64,000 nucleotides of DNA. Source: Streptomyces sp. NRRL F-2580. GTDB lineage: Bacteria; Actinomycetota; Actinomycetes; Streptomycetales; Streptomycetaceae. The notes beneath the pieces are model-generated. The model was not told the DNA's origin. It searched no databases and was given only the letters and a program-made list of their open reading frames with translations. The stretch is taken from the NCBI RefSeq assembly GCF_000720115.1, contig NZ_JOIR01000035.1, forward strand, positions 79,950-143,949. Direction: 5' to 3'. Shown here piece after piece: positions 20,660 to 28,852 of this stretch. A program made the translations under genes and the position numbers. The first letter of the stretch is position 1. Every line of letters starts with the position of its first letter.

Positions 20660-20921
20660 TCAGGGCAGACCCATGCCGGCGTTCCCGCGGAAGCCTTCCG
20701 CGCAGATCCGGGTGCCCGCGGGGAAGTGCCGCTGTGGGTACGCCTGGACCCGGTAGGTCCTGAACTCGGCGACGTCCTCGACCTTGGTGTGGTTGGTTGC
20801 ACCACTTGCCGTCCGCCACTGCGGACGGTCCCGTGGCGGTGACGCAGCCGAGCGCCGCCGCGGCTGTTCCGACTCCCGCGGCGAGCTTCTTGGTGATGGA
20901 GTGCGTGGCAGACGACCTCAC
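20660..20921 (-). pseudogene. Frameshifted small secreted protein gene
   Basis: A GTG at 20921 starts a clear signal peptide (SITKKLAAGVGTAAAALG, then TATGPSAVADGKW). After about residue 46 the same frame becomes meaningless, while the neighbouring frame continues sensibly with NHTKVEDVAEFRTYRVQAYP, RHFPAGTRICAEGF and RGNAGMGLP before TGA at 20660. One extra base near 20800 (around tggtgcaacc) would explain this. The intact product would be an exported protein of about 86 residues. Function unknown. It could equally be a sequencing error. Confidence 0.6.
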
Positions 20922-20944
20922 GCGTTCTTCCCAGGCCGTCCTGG

Positions 20945-21259
20945 TCAGGTCGCGTGGAGGTCGAGGGTCCGGCCGTCGGGGTCCGTGAGGAGATGTCGGC
21001 CGGGCGTGAGCGGTGGGGTCGCGGCGGCGCCGGTGAGGGCGAGTCCCAGGCGGAGGGCGCCGGTCTCGCGGTCGGGGCGCGCGGGGTAGATCTCGAGGAC
21101 CGCGCCGTCCGCCAGCGTGGCCGCGTAGTGGAGGGGGCCACGCCCGTGCTGCTCGCTCGCGAAGCGCAGACCCAGGTCCTCGTAGAAGCGCCGGCACTCC
21201 TCGAGCCGGGGCGAGTAGAGGACCAGGAGGGTCGCGCGGATGCCGATCGGGTCGCTCAC
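20945..21259 (-). CDS. VOC (glyoxalase/bleomycin-resistance) family protein
   Basis: 104 residues, GTG start with CAGGAG upstream. The pattern ATLLVLYSPRLEECRRFYEDLGLRF, HYAATLADGAVLEIYP and the final HLLTDPDGRTLDL is the beta-alpha-beta-beta-beta VOC fold, with probable metal ligands at Glu in LEIYP and residues of the first strand. Small single-domain VOC proteins may be hydrolases, lyases or binding proteins; the substrate cannot be predicted. It stands between a decayed secreted-protein gene and the phytase gene. Confidence 0.8.
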   Translation of the reverse strand: MSDPIGIRATLLVLYSPRLEECRRFYEDLGLRFASEQHGRGPLHYAATLADGAVLEIYPARPDRETGALRLGLALTGAAATPPLTPGRHLLTDPDGRTLDLHAT

Positions 21260-21541
21260 GGGGCTCCTGAGGGTCCTGGCGTCGAGGGGAATCGGCTTCG
21301 GGCTGATGCGGCAAGAGCCGTACGGACGGGGCGCGTTGTCGGTCCGGCGGCGCTGCCGTGGGTGCGATGTCCGAGCCTTGCCAGCATAGTTACCGCTCGG
21401 AGCCTCAGGCGCCCGAGGGTTCGTCCCGCGGTGCCCGCCCGGCCCGGCGACAAGGCCGCAGCCGGTTCAACTGCCGTTCACGCACCGCTCGCCGGGCCTC
21501 TCTACCCTCCTCCTGTCCTTCACCCGACCGAGGGGAATCCG

Positions 21542-22567
21542 GTGTCCTTCGCCCTTTCCGTCCGCACGGCCGCCCTGCCCGCCGCCGTCCTGGCCACACT
21601 GGCCCTGCCGGCCGCTTCGGCCCACGCCGCGGCCGTATCCGTCACGGCCACCGTGGAGACCACCCCGGTCTCGCACGGCGGCGACGCCGCCGACGACCCC
21701 GCCATCTGGGTCCACCCGACCGACCCCGCCAAATCGGTGGTCGTCGCCACGGACAAGAAGGGCGCGCTGGAGGTCTACGACATGACCGGCGCCCGCATCC
21801 AGCGGATCACCGGCGACTACGGCAACAACGTCGACCTGCGCGGCAACATCGTGGTCTCGGCGGACGACGAGGCCGCCGACGGCAACGGCGCCATGCACAT
21901 CTACCGCATCGACCCCGCGACCCGCCAGCTCAAGCGGCTGAAGGACGTGCCCACCGAGGTCACCGCGCACGGCATCTGCCTCTACACCTCCCCGGCCTCG
22001 GGCAAGCTCTACGCCTTCCCCAACTCCACCTCCGGCCGCGTCGAGCAGTGGGAACTCGCCGTCAAGGGCGACTCCGTGACGGCGACCTCCGTCCGCCTGT
22101 GGGACGCGGGCTCCGCGGTCGAGGGCTGCTACGCCGACGAGACCACCGGCAAGCTCTACCTCGGAGAAGAGGACGTCGGCGTCTGGGTGTACGGAGCCGA
22201 GCCCACCGCCGGCACCAGCCGCACCAAGCTCGACTCCACCGGCTCCGGCGGCCACATCACCGCCGACACCGAGGGCGTCACCGCCGCCGGGAACCGCATC
22301 TACGTGTCCTCCCAGGGCAGCAACGACTTCACCGTGTACGACCGCACCACCCGCGCCTACCTCGGCCGCTTCTCCGTCTCCAACGGCACCGCGGCCGACG
22401 ACTGCGAGGACACCGACGGCATCGACGCCACCGCGGCCAACCTCGGGCCCGCCTTCCCCGAGGGCGTCTTCATCTGCCAGGACGGCTCCAACGGCGCCCC
22501 CGGCACCAGCGGCAACCAGAACTTCAAGTTCGTCCCGCTCCAGCGCATCACCGCCCAGTTCGGCTGA
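21542..22567 (+). CDS. Secreted beta-propeller phytase
   Basis: 341 residues; GTG start with GAGGGG six bases upstream. The Sec signal ends near SAHAAA. The mature protein matches beta-propeller (3-)phytase: TPVSHGGDAADDPAIWVHPTDPAKSVVVATDKK at the start, GNNVDLRGNIVVSADD, YLGEEDVGVWVYGAEP, HITADTEGVTAAG and FVCQDGSN-like FICQDGSNGAP at the end, with many Asp/Glu residues for the calcium sites. It should release phosphate from calcium-phytate outside the cell. No PHO-box spacing could be read with confidence. Confidence 0.9.
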   Translation: MSFALSVRTAALPAAVLATLALPAASAHAAAVSVTATVETTPVSHGGDAADDPAIWVHPTDPAKSVVVATDKKGALEVYDMTGARIQRITGDYGNNVDLRGNIVVSADDEAADGNGAMHIYRIDPATRQLKRLKDVPTEVTAHGICLYTSPASGKLYAFPNSTSGRVEQWELAVKGDSVTATSVRLWDAGSAVEGCYADETTGKLYLGEEDVGVWVYGAEPTAGTSRTKLDSTGSGGHITADTEGVTAAGNRIYVSSQGSNDFTVYDRTTRAYLGRFSVSNGTAADDCEDTDGIDATAANLGPAFPEGVFICQDGSNGAPGTSGNQNFKFVPLQRITAQFG

Positions 22568-22574
22568 TCGCCCC

Positions 22575-22600
22575 GGGCGCCGGCGGTCCCGCCGGCGCCC
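22575..22600. terminator. Bidirectional terminator hairpin between phytase and metI
   Basis: GC-rich inverted repeat gggcgccggcgg / ccgccggcgccc directly after the phytase stop and before the convergent metI stop. It has a short loop and no T tract, as usual in Streptomyces. Confidence 0.6.
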
Positions 22601-22625
22601 TTCCGGGCCGTGCCCGCGCAGGGTG

Positions 22626-23288
22626 TCAGCGGCGGAGCACCTTGCGGGACACCACGTTGCCGAGCAGCTGCGCCGACTGGACCAGCGCGATCAGCACGAG
22701 CACCGTCACCACCATCACCGAGGTGTCGAAACGCAGGTAGCCGTAGGTCATCGCCAGGTTGCCGACGCCTCCTCCGCCGACCGTGCCGGCCACCGCCGAG
22801 AAGTCGATCAGCGCGACGAGCATGAAGGTCAGGCCGAGCACGAGCGGTCCGAGGGCCTCGGGGACGAGGACCGTGAGCAGGATCCGCAGCGGGCTCGCGC
22901 CCATGGAGCGCGCCGCCTCGATCACACCGGGTTCGACGGACAGCAGGTTGGACTCCACGATGCGGGCCACCCCGAACGTCGCGACGACCGTCATCGGGAA
23001 GATCGCGGCGTTCGTCCCGATCATCGTGCCGACCACCCCGCGCGTGACGGGGGCGAGCGCGACGATCGCGATGATGAAGGGGACGGGCCGGATGATGTTG
23101 ATGAGCAGGCCCAGGACCGTGTGCACGATCCGGTTGGGCAGGACGCCGCCCTTGCGGGTGGCGTACAGGGTGAGCCCCACCGCCAGTCCGCTGACGGTCG
23201 ACAGTGCCAGGGTGATGAGCACCATGTAGACGGTCTCGCCGGTGGCGTCGAGGACCTTGGGCCAGAACGTGCTCCAGTCGGCCTTCAC
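22626..23288 (-). CDS. metI: Methionine ABC transporter permease
   Basis: 220 residues, GTG start overlapping the metN stop (GTGA). Five hydrophobic segments and the classic MetI features: VYMVLITLALSTVSGLAVGL, RPVPFIIAIVALAPVTR and the EAA loop VIEAARSMGASPLRIL. It forms the membrane part of the D/L-methionine importer MetNIQ. It is the last gene of the metQ-metN-metI operon. Confidence 0.93.
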   Translation of the reverse strand: MKADWSTFWPKVLDATGETVYMVLITLALSTVSGLAVGLTLYATRKGGVLPNRIVHTVLGLLINIIRPVPFIIAIVALAPVTRGVVGTMIGTNAAIFPMTVVATFGVARIVESNLLSVEPGVIEAARSMGASPLRILLTVLVPEALGPLVLGLTFMLVALIDFSAVAGTVGGGGVGNLAMTYGYLRFDTSVMVVTVLVLIALVQSAQLLGNVVSRKVLRR

Positions 23289-24301
23289 CGGGCACCCGCT
23301 TCCGCGAGGTACGGGACGCAGAGCGCGGCGGCGACGGCGTCGACCGCGGCCGCTTCACCGCGCAGTTCCAGGGTCACGCTGCCCAGGGGACGTCCCCGTA
23401 CCTCGGCGATGCCTCCGTGGACGAACGTGAACTCGACGCCGTGGACGTGCAGGAGCTCCGACAGGCCGTCCAGGGAGGCGCTGCCGTCGGCGACGGGCAG
23501 CGTGATCAGCCGGCCGGGGTGGCGGGCGCGCAGCCGTTCCAGGAGTGCTTCGTCCGGCTCGCTGTGGCGGGCGGAGCGGACGAAGGCGGAGGTTGTCGCG
23601 TGGCGGGGCCGCGCGAAGACCTCGTACACCTCGCCGCTCTCGACGACCTTGCCGTCCTCCATGACCGCGACGCGGTCGCACAGGGTCCGTACGACCTCCA
23701 TCTCGTGGGTGATGAGGAGGATCGTGACGCCCAGCTCGCGGTTGACGCGGCTCAGCAGGGCCAGCACCTCGCCCGTGGTCTGCGGGTCGAGGGCGGAGGT
23801 CGCCTCGTCGCACAGGAGGACCTTCGGACGGGTGGCGAGCGCGCGGGCGATGCCGACGCGCTGGCGCTGGCCGCCCGAGAGCTGCTCCGGGTAGCGCTTT
23901 CCGTGCCCGGCGAGGCCGACGAACTCCAGCGTCTCCTCGGCGCGGGCCTGGGCCGCCGCGCGGTCCATTCCGGCGAGGCGCAGCGGGTAGAGCACGTTGC
24001 CCAGGACGGTGCGCGAGCGGAAGAGGTTGAACTGCTGGAAGATCATGCCGATGTCGCGCCGGACGGGGCGCAGACGGCGCTCGCCGAGGGCGGAGAGGTC
24101 CTGCCCGTCGAGCAGGACGCTGCCCGAGGTCGGCTCCTCCAGGCCGTTGACCAGGCGCAGCAGGGTGGACTTGCCCGCACCGCTGTGGCCGACGACCCCG
24201 AACACGGTGCCCGCCTCTACGGAGAGGGTGACTCCGTCGACGGCGCGCGCCCCGCCCGGGAACTCCTTGCGGACGTCGCGCAGTTCCACGGCTGCGGTCA
24301 T
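23285..24301 (-). CDS. metN: Methionine ABC transporter ATPase
   Basis: 338 residues, ATG overlapping the metQ stop (ATGA). Walker A GHSGAGKST, Q-loop IFQQFNLFRSRTVLGNV, signature LSGGQRQR and Walker B VLLCDEATSALD are intact. The last roughly 80 residues (GRLITLPVADGS to the end) are a NIL domain, the methionine-sensing domain that trans-inhibits MetNI when internal methionine is high. Confidence 0.94.
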   Translation of the reverse strand: MTAAVELRDVRKEFPGGARAVDGVTLSVEAGTVFGVVGHSGAGKSTLLRLVNGLEEPTSGSVLLDGQDLSALGERRLRPVRRDIGMIFQQFNLFRSRTVLGNVLYPLRLAGMDRAAAQARAEETLEFVGLAGHGKRYPEQLSGGQRQRVGIARALATRPKVLLCDEATSALDPQTTGEVLALLSRVNRELGVTILLITHEMEVVRTLCDRVAVMEDGKVVESGEVYEVFARPRHATTSAFVRSARHSEPDEALLERLRARHPGRLITLPVADGSASLDGLSELLHVHGVEFTFVHGGIAEVRGRPLGSVTLELRGEAAAVDAVAAALCVPYLAEAGAR

Positions 24302-25188
24302 CGCTTCAGCTGCTTCTGGATGCGGGCGACCTCGGCCTGGAGGTCGGCGGCGGGAAGCTCGACGTGGTGCGCGGTGCCGTTGCTGGTGCGGCGGACCTCG
24401 TCCTGTACGGCCTGGGAGGCGTACAGCTCGACGATCTTCCGGTAGTCCGCGTTGTCCTTCTGGTTCGAGCGGGCCGCGATGACGTTCAGGTACGGGACGG
24501 ACTGCGGGGCGGCGGGGTCGTCCTTGAACAGCGCGGTGTCGGCGGCTATGCCGGCGAGCTCGGCGACGCCGTCGTTGATGATCGCGGCGTCCGTGTCCTT
24601 GAGGGTACGGGGGGTCTGCTGGGCGTTGACCGGCGTGAGCTTGACGTGCTTGGGGTTGGCGGTGATGTCGTCGGGCGTGGCGAAGAGCCCGGCGTCCTTC
24701 CGCAGCTCGATGAGCTTCGCCTGCTCCAGTACGCGCAGTCCGCGGCCCTGGTTGGCGGGGTCGTTGGGCAGGGCGATCTCGGCCCGGGCGGGAAGGTCCG
24801 CGAGCTGCTTGTGCTTGCCGGAGTAGAGACCGAGGGGGACCACGGTGGTCGCGGCGATGGGGGCGATGTCGGTCTTGTTCTCGGCGTTCGACTGCGCGAG
24901 GAAGACCAGGTGCTGGAAGGCGTTGAGCTCGATGTCGCCCGCGCTGAGGGCCTTGTTGGGCAGCGAGTAGTCGTCGAACACGACCGTCTCCACGGTCAGG
25001 CCCTCCTTCTTGGCCTCCTTGGCGAGGACGTCCCATTCCGGGGAATCGCCGGAGACGCCGACCCGGATGCGGTGGGCGTCCCCGCCGCCGACGCCGCAGC
25101 CGGACACGAGGAGCGCGAGGGCGGTGGCGGTGGATGCGGCGAGCAGGGTACGCCGGCGCGGGAGTGCAGAAATCATTGTGTGATCCAT
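24298..25188 (-). CDS. metQ: Methionine-binding lipoprotein (NlpA/MetQ family)
   Basis: 296 residues; a second ATG four codons in is an alternative start. The signal ends in a lipobox, ALALLVSGC, with the lipidated Cys at about 31. RIRVGVSGDSPEWDVLAKEAKKEG, FDDYSLPNKALSAGDIELNAFQH and LPNDPANQGRGLRVLEQ are MetQ hallmarks. It is the first gene of metQNI. Neither possible start has a Shine-Dalgarno sequence. The 95 bases upstream contain the palindrome attcatgaat (25267-25276) but no SAM riboswitch fold that I could recognise. Confidence 0.92.
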   Translation of the reverse strand: MDHTMISALPRRRTLLAASTATALALLVSGCGVGGGDAHRIRVGVSGDSPEWDVLAKEAKKEGLTVETVVFDDYSLPNKALSAGDIELNAFQHLVFLAQSNAENKTDIAPIAATTVVPLGLYSGKHKQLADLPARAEIALPNDPANQGRGLRVLEQAKLIELRKDAGLFATPDDITANPKHVKLTPVNAQQTPRTLKDTDAAIINDGVAELAGIAADTALFKDDPAAPQSVPYLNVIAARSNQKDNADYRKIVELYASQAVQDEVRRTSNGTAHHVELPAADLQAEVARIQKQLKR

Positions 25189-25334
25189 GTGCAGAGGAAG
25201 AGTCGAACGAGCGATGAATGGATCGTAGATCGAACTCGTCTCGCGCCCTTCGAATGCGAGGTTCTATTCATGAATCTGCAATGAATGGAAGGGTGTCGGT
25301 GGGGTATCCGCAGGGCGGCTCGTGGAGCGCCCCG

Positions 25335-25725
25335 ACGAGCCCCCCGCGTCATCGCCGTCCTGCGCGACGGCGACCGCACGAAGGTCTACCGGGCGGGGGT
25401 GGCCGACGTGGAGAGCGGCCGGCTCGGAGCGCACCCGCCGGCAGCAGTTCACCTTCATCCCCGGCGCACTGTCCCAGCCCCCCGGCCTTGGCCGCACCGA
25501 GGCGGGCCTGGCCGTCTACCGCTACACCACGGCTGCGGAACGGTCTACGGCCACACCGGCAACACGCCCGGCTACACACAGTTGGCGGCGGCCACGGCCG
25601 ACGGTCGGCGCTCACTGACCTTCTCGATCAGCACGCAGACCTCCCTGGACGTCAACCCCGACCTGCTCGCACAGGTCTGCGAGGTCCAAGAGGACTTCGT
25701 CTGCGCCCTGCTGCGCGGCCGACCC
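25335..25725 (+). pseudogene. Internally deleted serine hydrolase (class C beta-lactamase-like)
   Basis: Two ends of one family remain. VIAVLRDGDRTKVYRAGVADVESGR (about 25345-25420) is typical of the N-terminus of D-alanyl-D-alanine carboxypeptidase/class C beta-lactamase proteins. YGHTGNTPGYTQLAAATADG followed by LTFSISTQTSLDVNPDLLAQV (about 25548-25670) is the C-terminal HTG region. The SxxK and YxN motifs between them are missing, and frames change. The middle of roughly 250 residues has therefore been deleted. Confidence 0.6.
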
Positions 25726-25775
25726 CGGCGGCCGCGGAGACGGGGCCGGCCGCGCGCGACCCCCCGCCCGCCCCG

Positions 25776-26309
25776 TCACTCCTCCCGCGCGGGCAGGCCG
25801 GCCAGGCCGGTGTCGCGCAGGATGCGTCCGACGGTGGCGTCGAGTCCGCTCGCCGCGCCGATGACCGTCTCGACCCCGCCGGGCAGCAGGTCGAGCGGCC
25901 GGTACCAGGAACACAGTTCGGCCTCGGAGACCTCGTCCGCGATCGGCTTCGTCGCGTGCCGGGCGAGCGTCACCTCGAACGGCACGTCCAGGTAGTAGCC
26001 GTGGGCCGGGCCGCGGTGATCGGCGCGCAGCCGGGCGAGCATGGCGCCGTAGTGGTCGGCGTAGAGGATGCCCTCGACGACCACGTGGTAGCCGGCGTCG
26101 AGGGAGTACCGCGCGACCGTGTCGATCAGGCCGATGTTCCCGCCGTCCGGTCGGTCGCGTTCGCGCAGGACGACACGGCGCATGGCGTCCTGGCCGACCA
26201 GGGCCAGGCCGCGGCCGAACCGTTCGCGCAGGCCGGCCGCGACCGATGACTTGCCCGAGGCGCTGTTCCCGCGCAGCACCACCAGCCGGGTGTCCGAGGT
26301 GCCCACCAT
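25776..26309 (-). CDS. P-loop kinase-like ATPase
   Basis: 177 residues from ATG at 26309. LVVLRGNSASGKSSVAAGLRERFG is a Walker A with the kinase-like GNSASGKSS form. GLALVGQDAMRRVVLRERD and YHVVVEGILYADHYGAML follow as in zeta-toxin/chloramphenicol phosphotransferase-like small kinases, then YYLDVPFEVTLARHATKP as the lid region. Streptomyces has many such AAA_33-type kinases with unknown substrates. No antitoxin-like gene is adjacent, so a toxin role is not indicated. Confidence 0.75.
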   Translation of the reverse strand: MVGTSDTRLVVLRGNSASGKSSVAAGLRERFGRGLALVGQDAMRRVVLRERDRPDGGNIGLIDTVARYSLDAGYHVVVEGILYADHYGAMLARLRADHRGPAHGYYLDVPFEVTLARHATKPIADEVSEAELCSWYRPLDLLPGGVETVIGAASGLDATVGRILRDTGLAGLPAREE

Positions 26310-26514
26310 CACCCGCGCAACGCTACCCGCCCGCGCCGCCGCGCACGGGCCGGTCGTCACGTTCCGCACCCGCCCGTTCACCCCGTTCTGTTCACCCGGA
26401 GCACTCCCGGGAAGGGGGCGTAACCTGGTCGAACCGCCACATAATGCGCGTACGAGGAGCATGGTGCGCCGCCCGCGCCGCGCCCCCGCCGCGAGCGATC
26501 CAGGGAGGCGGCGC

Positions 26515-28089
26515 GTGACCGATCCGTTCGGCTTCCTGAGGATCCCCCGCGAGGCCGTCCCGGCCCGTCCCGTCGAGGAACGGCTGGGCGACTGGCGCGA
26601 GGTCTACGCCGGCCAGGCGTTGCTGCCGCTCGTCTCCCGGCAGGCCGACCGCTGCATGGACTGCGGCATCCCGTTCTGTCACACCGGCTGTCCCCTGGGA
26701 AACCTCATACCGGAGTGGAACGCGTACGCCGCCCACGGCGACTGGCGCGCGGCGTACGAGCGGCTCCACGCGACCAACAACTTCCCGGAGGTCACCGGCC
26801 GGCTCTGCCCGGCCCCCTGCGAGGACGCCTGCGTCCTCACGATCAACGCCGACCCGGTGACCATCAAGAACGTCGAGCAGGCGATCGCGGACGAGGGCCT
26901 GCGGCGCGGCTACCTCATCCCGAGGCCGCCGGAGAGGCAGAGCGGCAAGACGGTGGCCGTCATCGGTTCCGGACCGGCCGGACTCGCGGCGGCGCAGCAG
27001 CTGACCCGGGCCGGGCACTCCGTCACGGTCCACGAACGGGCCGACCGGATCGGCGGGCTGCTGCGCTACGGCATTCCCGAGTTCAAGATGGAGAAGATCC
27101 ACCTGGACCGCCGGATCGAGCAGATGCGGGCCGAGGGCACGGTGTTCGTCACGGGCGCGGACATCGGCGGCGCGACCGGCCCCGCGGCGGGCGCCGCGGT
27201 GCGCCCCGGCGCGGCAGAGGGCAGCGGCGGGGCGGCCGGCACCAGCGCCGCCGAGCTGCGCGACCGTTGCGACGCCGTCGTCGTCGCGATCGGTGCCGGC
27301 GAGCGTCGGGAACTACCGGTACCCGGCCGCGCACTGCGCGGCATCCACCAGGCCATGGAGTACCTGACCTGCGCCAACCGGGTGCAGGAGGGCGACTACG
27401 CCGTGTCGCCCGTCACCGCCGAGGGCCGGCACGTCGTCATCGTGGGCGGCGGCGACACCGGCTCCGACTGCCTCGGGACCGCCCTGCGGCAGGGCGCGAT
27501 CTCCGTGGTCCAGCTCGACATCAACCCCGAGCCCGGCCCGGACCGGAGCGAGGGTGAGCCCTGGCCGGTGTACCCGAAGACGTACCGGATCTCCCACGCC
27601 CACGAGGAGGCGCGCGGGTGCGAGGGCCGCGATCCGCGGCTGTTCTCCTCCGCCACCCTGCGCTTCGAGGGGGACGCTTCGGGCCGGGTTCGGGCGCTGC
27701 ACCTGACCGCCGTCGAGCCGGGGGCCCGCAGCCCCCTGGCCGGCACCGAGCACGTCATACCGACCGGCCTGGTACTGCTGGCCCTCGGCTTCTCGGGCCC
27801 CGAGCGGGCCGGCGGCCTGCGCGAGCAGCTGGGGCTGGAGCTCGACGAGCGCGGCAACTTCGCGCGGGACGCAGGCTTCGCGGCGGGTGGCGCGAGGGCG
27901 CCGGGAGTGTTCGTCGCCGGCGACGCGGGCCGCGGCCAGTCGCTGGTGGTGTGGGCCATCGCCGAGGGCCGGGCGGTCGCCGCGGCCGTGGACCGCTACC
28001 TGACCGGCTCCACGTGCCTCCCGGCTCCGGTCGCCGCCCACGACCGGCCGATGACGGCGCTAGGGCGCATGCGCTACGGGGAGTTCTAG
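26515..28089 (+). CDS. gltD: Glutamate synthase small-subunit-like oxidoreductase
   Basis: 524 residues, GTG with GGGAGG six bases upstream. The N-terminal Fe-S region has CMDCGIPFCHTGCPLGN and CPAPCEDACV. An FAD site (VIGSGPAGLAAAQQL) and an NADPH site (IVGGGDTGSDCLGTA) follow, and VFVAGDAGRGQSLVVWAIAEGR closes the FAD pocket. Normally it passes electrons from NADPH to GltB. No gltB flanks it, although a GltB-like FMN domain protein occurs at about 50 kb. Odd: residues about 220-250 contain a Gly/Ala-rich insertion (GGATGPAAGAAV and GGAAGTSAAEL) not typical of the family. Confidence 0.87.
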   Translation: MTDPFGFLRIPREAVPARPVEERLGDWREVYAGQALLPLVSRQADRCMDCGIPFCHTGCPLGNLIPEWNAYAAHGDWRAAYERLHATNNFPEVTGRLCPAPCEDACVLTINADPVTIKNVEQAIADEGLRRGYLIPRPPERQSGKTVAVIGSGPAGLAAAQQLTRAGHSVTVHERADRIGGLLRYGIPEFKMEKIHLDRRIEQMRAEGTVFVTGADIGGATGPAAGAAVRPGAAEGSGGAAGTSAAELRDRCDAVVVAIGAGERRELPVPGRALRGIHQAMEYLTCANRVQEGDYAVSPVTAEGRHVVIVGGGDTGSDCLGTALRQGAISVVQLDINPEPGPDRSEGEPWPVYPKTYRISHAHEEARGCEGRDPRLFSSATLRFEGDASGRVRALHLTAVEPGARSPLAGTEHVIPTGLVLLALGFSGPERAGGLREQLGLELDERGNFARDAGFAAGGARAPGVFVAGDAGRGQSLVVWAIAEGRAVAAAVDRYLTGSTCLPAPVAAHDRPMTALGRMRYGEF

Positions 28090-28106
28090 CGACGCGCACG
28101 CGGTAC

Positions 28107-28135
28107 GGGGCCGCCACCGGATGGGTGGCGGCCCC
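28107..28135. terminator. Terminator hairpin after gltD
   Basis: A perfect 12-bp stem ggggccgccacc / ggtggcggcccc with a 5-base loop lies 18 bases after the gltD stop. It may also serve the convergent secreted-protein gene. Confidence 0.75.
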
Positions 28136-28179
28136 GCGTCGCGGCGAACCGTCGTGCCGGCGTCACGCGTTGGGGATCG

Positions 28180-28650
28180 TCAGGTCGCGGAGTGGGGCAG
28201 GCCGGGGATGTCGGGGACACCCGGGAAGCCGGGAACACCGGGGAAGCCCGGGATGTCAGGGACGGAGGGGGTGTCCGGGACACCGGGGAAGTCAGGGACA
28301 CGGGGGGTCTCCGGGGCGGGCTTGGCCCACGGGTCTTCGCAGGGGGCGGCGACACAGACCCAGGTATGGCTCTTGGGCGGTTCGAAGCGGACGCCCCCGT
28401 CAGTGCCCGCTCCCGTGTCGACGTCGTCGCCGAAGACGGACTTCCCGCCGGGTTGGACGAGCAACAGGTTGCTCTTGTTGTCGCTGCCGCCCTGATCATC
28501 GGGGGCCACGACGCGGTCATCGGCCACAGCGGCCTGCGGGGTCGCCGGGACGGCGGCGAACGCGCTGGTGGGGACCACGGCGCCGGCCACGACCACGGCG
28601 GTCGAGGCGGCCAGGGCGAAGAAGCGAGGGGTGCGGAAGAGGTGAGTCAT
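28180..28650 (-). CDS. Secreted protein with Val-Pro-Asp-Pro-Gly repeats
   Basis: 156 residues from ATG at 28650 with GGGAG at good spacing. Signal peptide FFALAASTAVVVAGAVVPTSAFA. The mature part has an acidic, Gly-rich stretch, a Cys pair (VCVAAPCEDPW) and a C-terminal tail of about 45 residues made of VPDxPGxP-type units (VPDFPGVPDTP, IPGFPGVPGFPGVP). The tail is probably extended and surface exposed. Function unknown. Confidence 0.7.
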   Translation of the reverse strand: MTHLFRTPRFFALAASTAVVVAGAVVPTSAFAAVPATPQAAVADDRVVAPDDQGGSDNKSNLLLVQPGGKSVFGDDVDTGAGTDGGVRFEPPKSHTWVCVAAPCEDPWAKPAPETPRVPDFPGVPDTPSVPDIPGFPGVPGFPGVPDIPGLPHSAT

Positions 28651-28800
28651 GGAAGCTCCCGGGTTTCGAGGTGTGGAGGGGGAACATCCAGTAGGCCCCG
28701 GCCCGCCCCGCACGGTCACGTCCCTGAATCCCGTGGCTTGACGTCCGCCGGGCACCCCGCTACCGAGCCCGGGCACCCCGCTAACGGGCCCGGGCGCCCC

Positions 28801-28828
28801 TCCGGCCGGCCGCGTGCGGCCGGCCGGA
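28801..28828. terminator. Terminator hairpin after gap
   Basis: Perfect 13-bp palindromic stem tccggccggccgc / gcggccggccgga with a 2-base centre, 24 bases beyond the gap stop codon on the minus strand. Confidence 0.65.
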
Positions 28829-28852
28829 GCTCCACGGGTGTGTACTGCCGGC

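Noticed and set aside
25188..25300. SAM riboswitch before metQ
   Set aside because: The sequence lacks the conserved SAM aptamer core and no multi-helix fold could be drawn.
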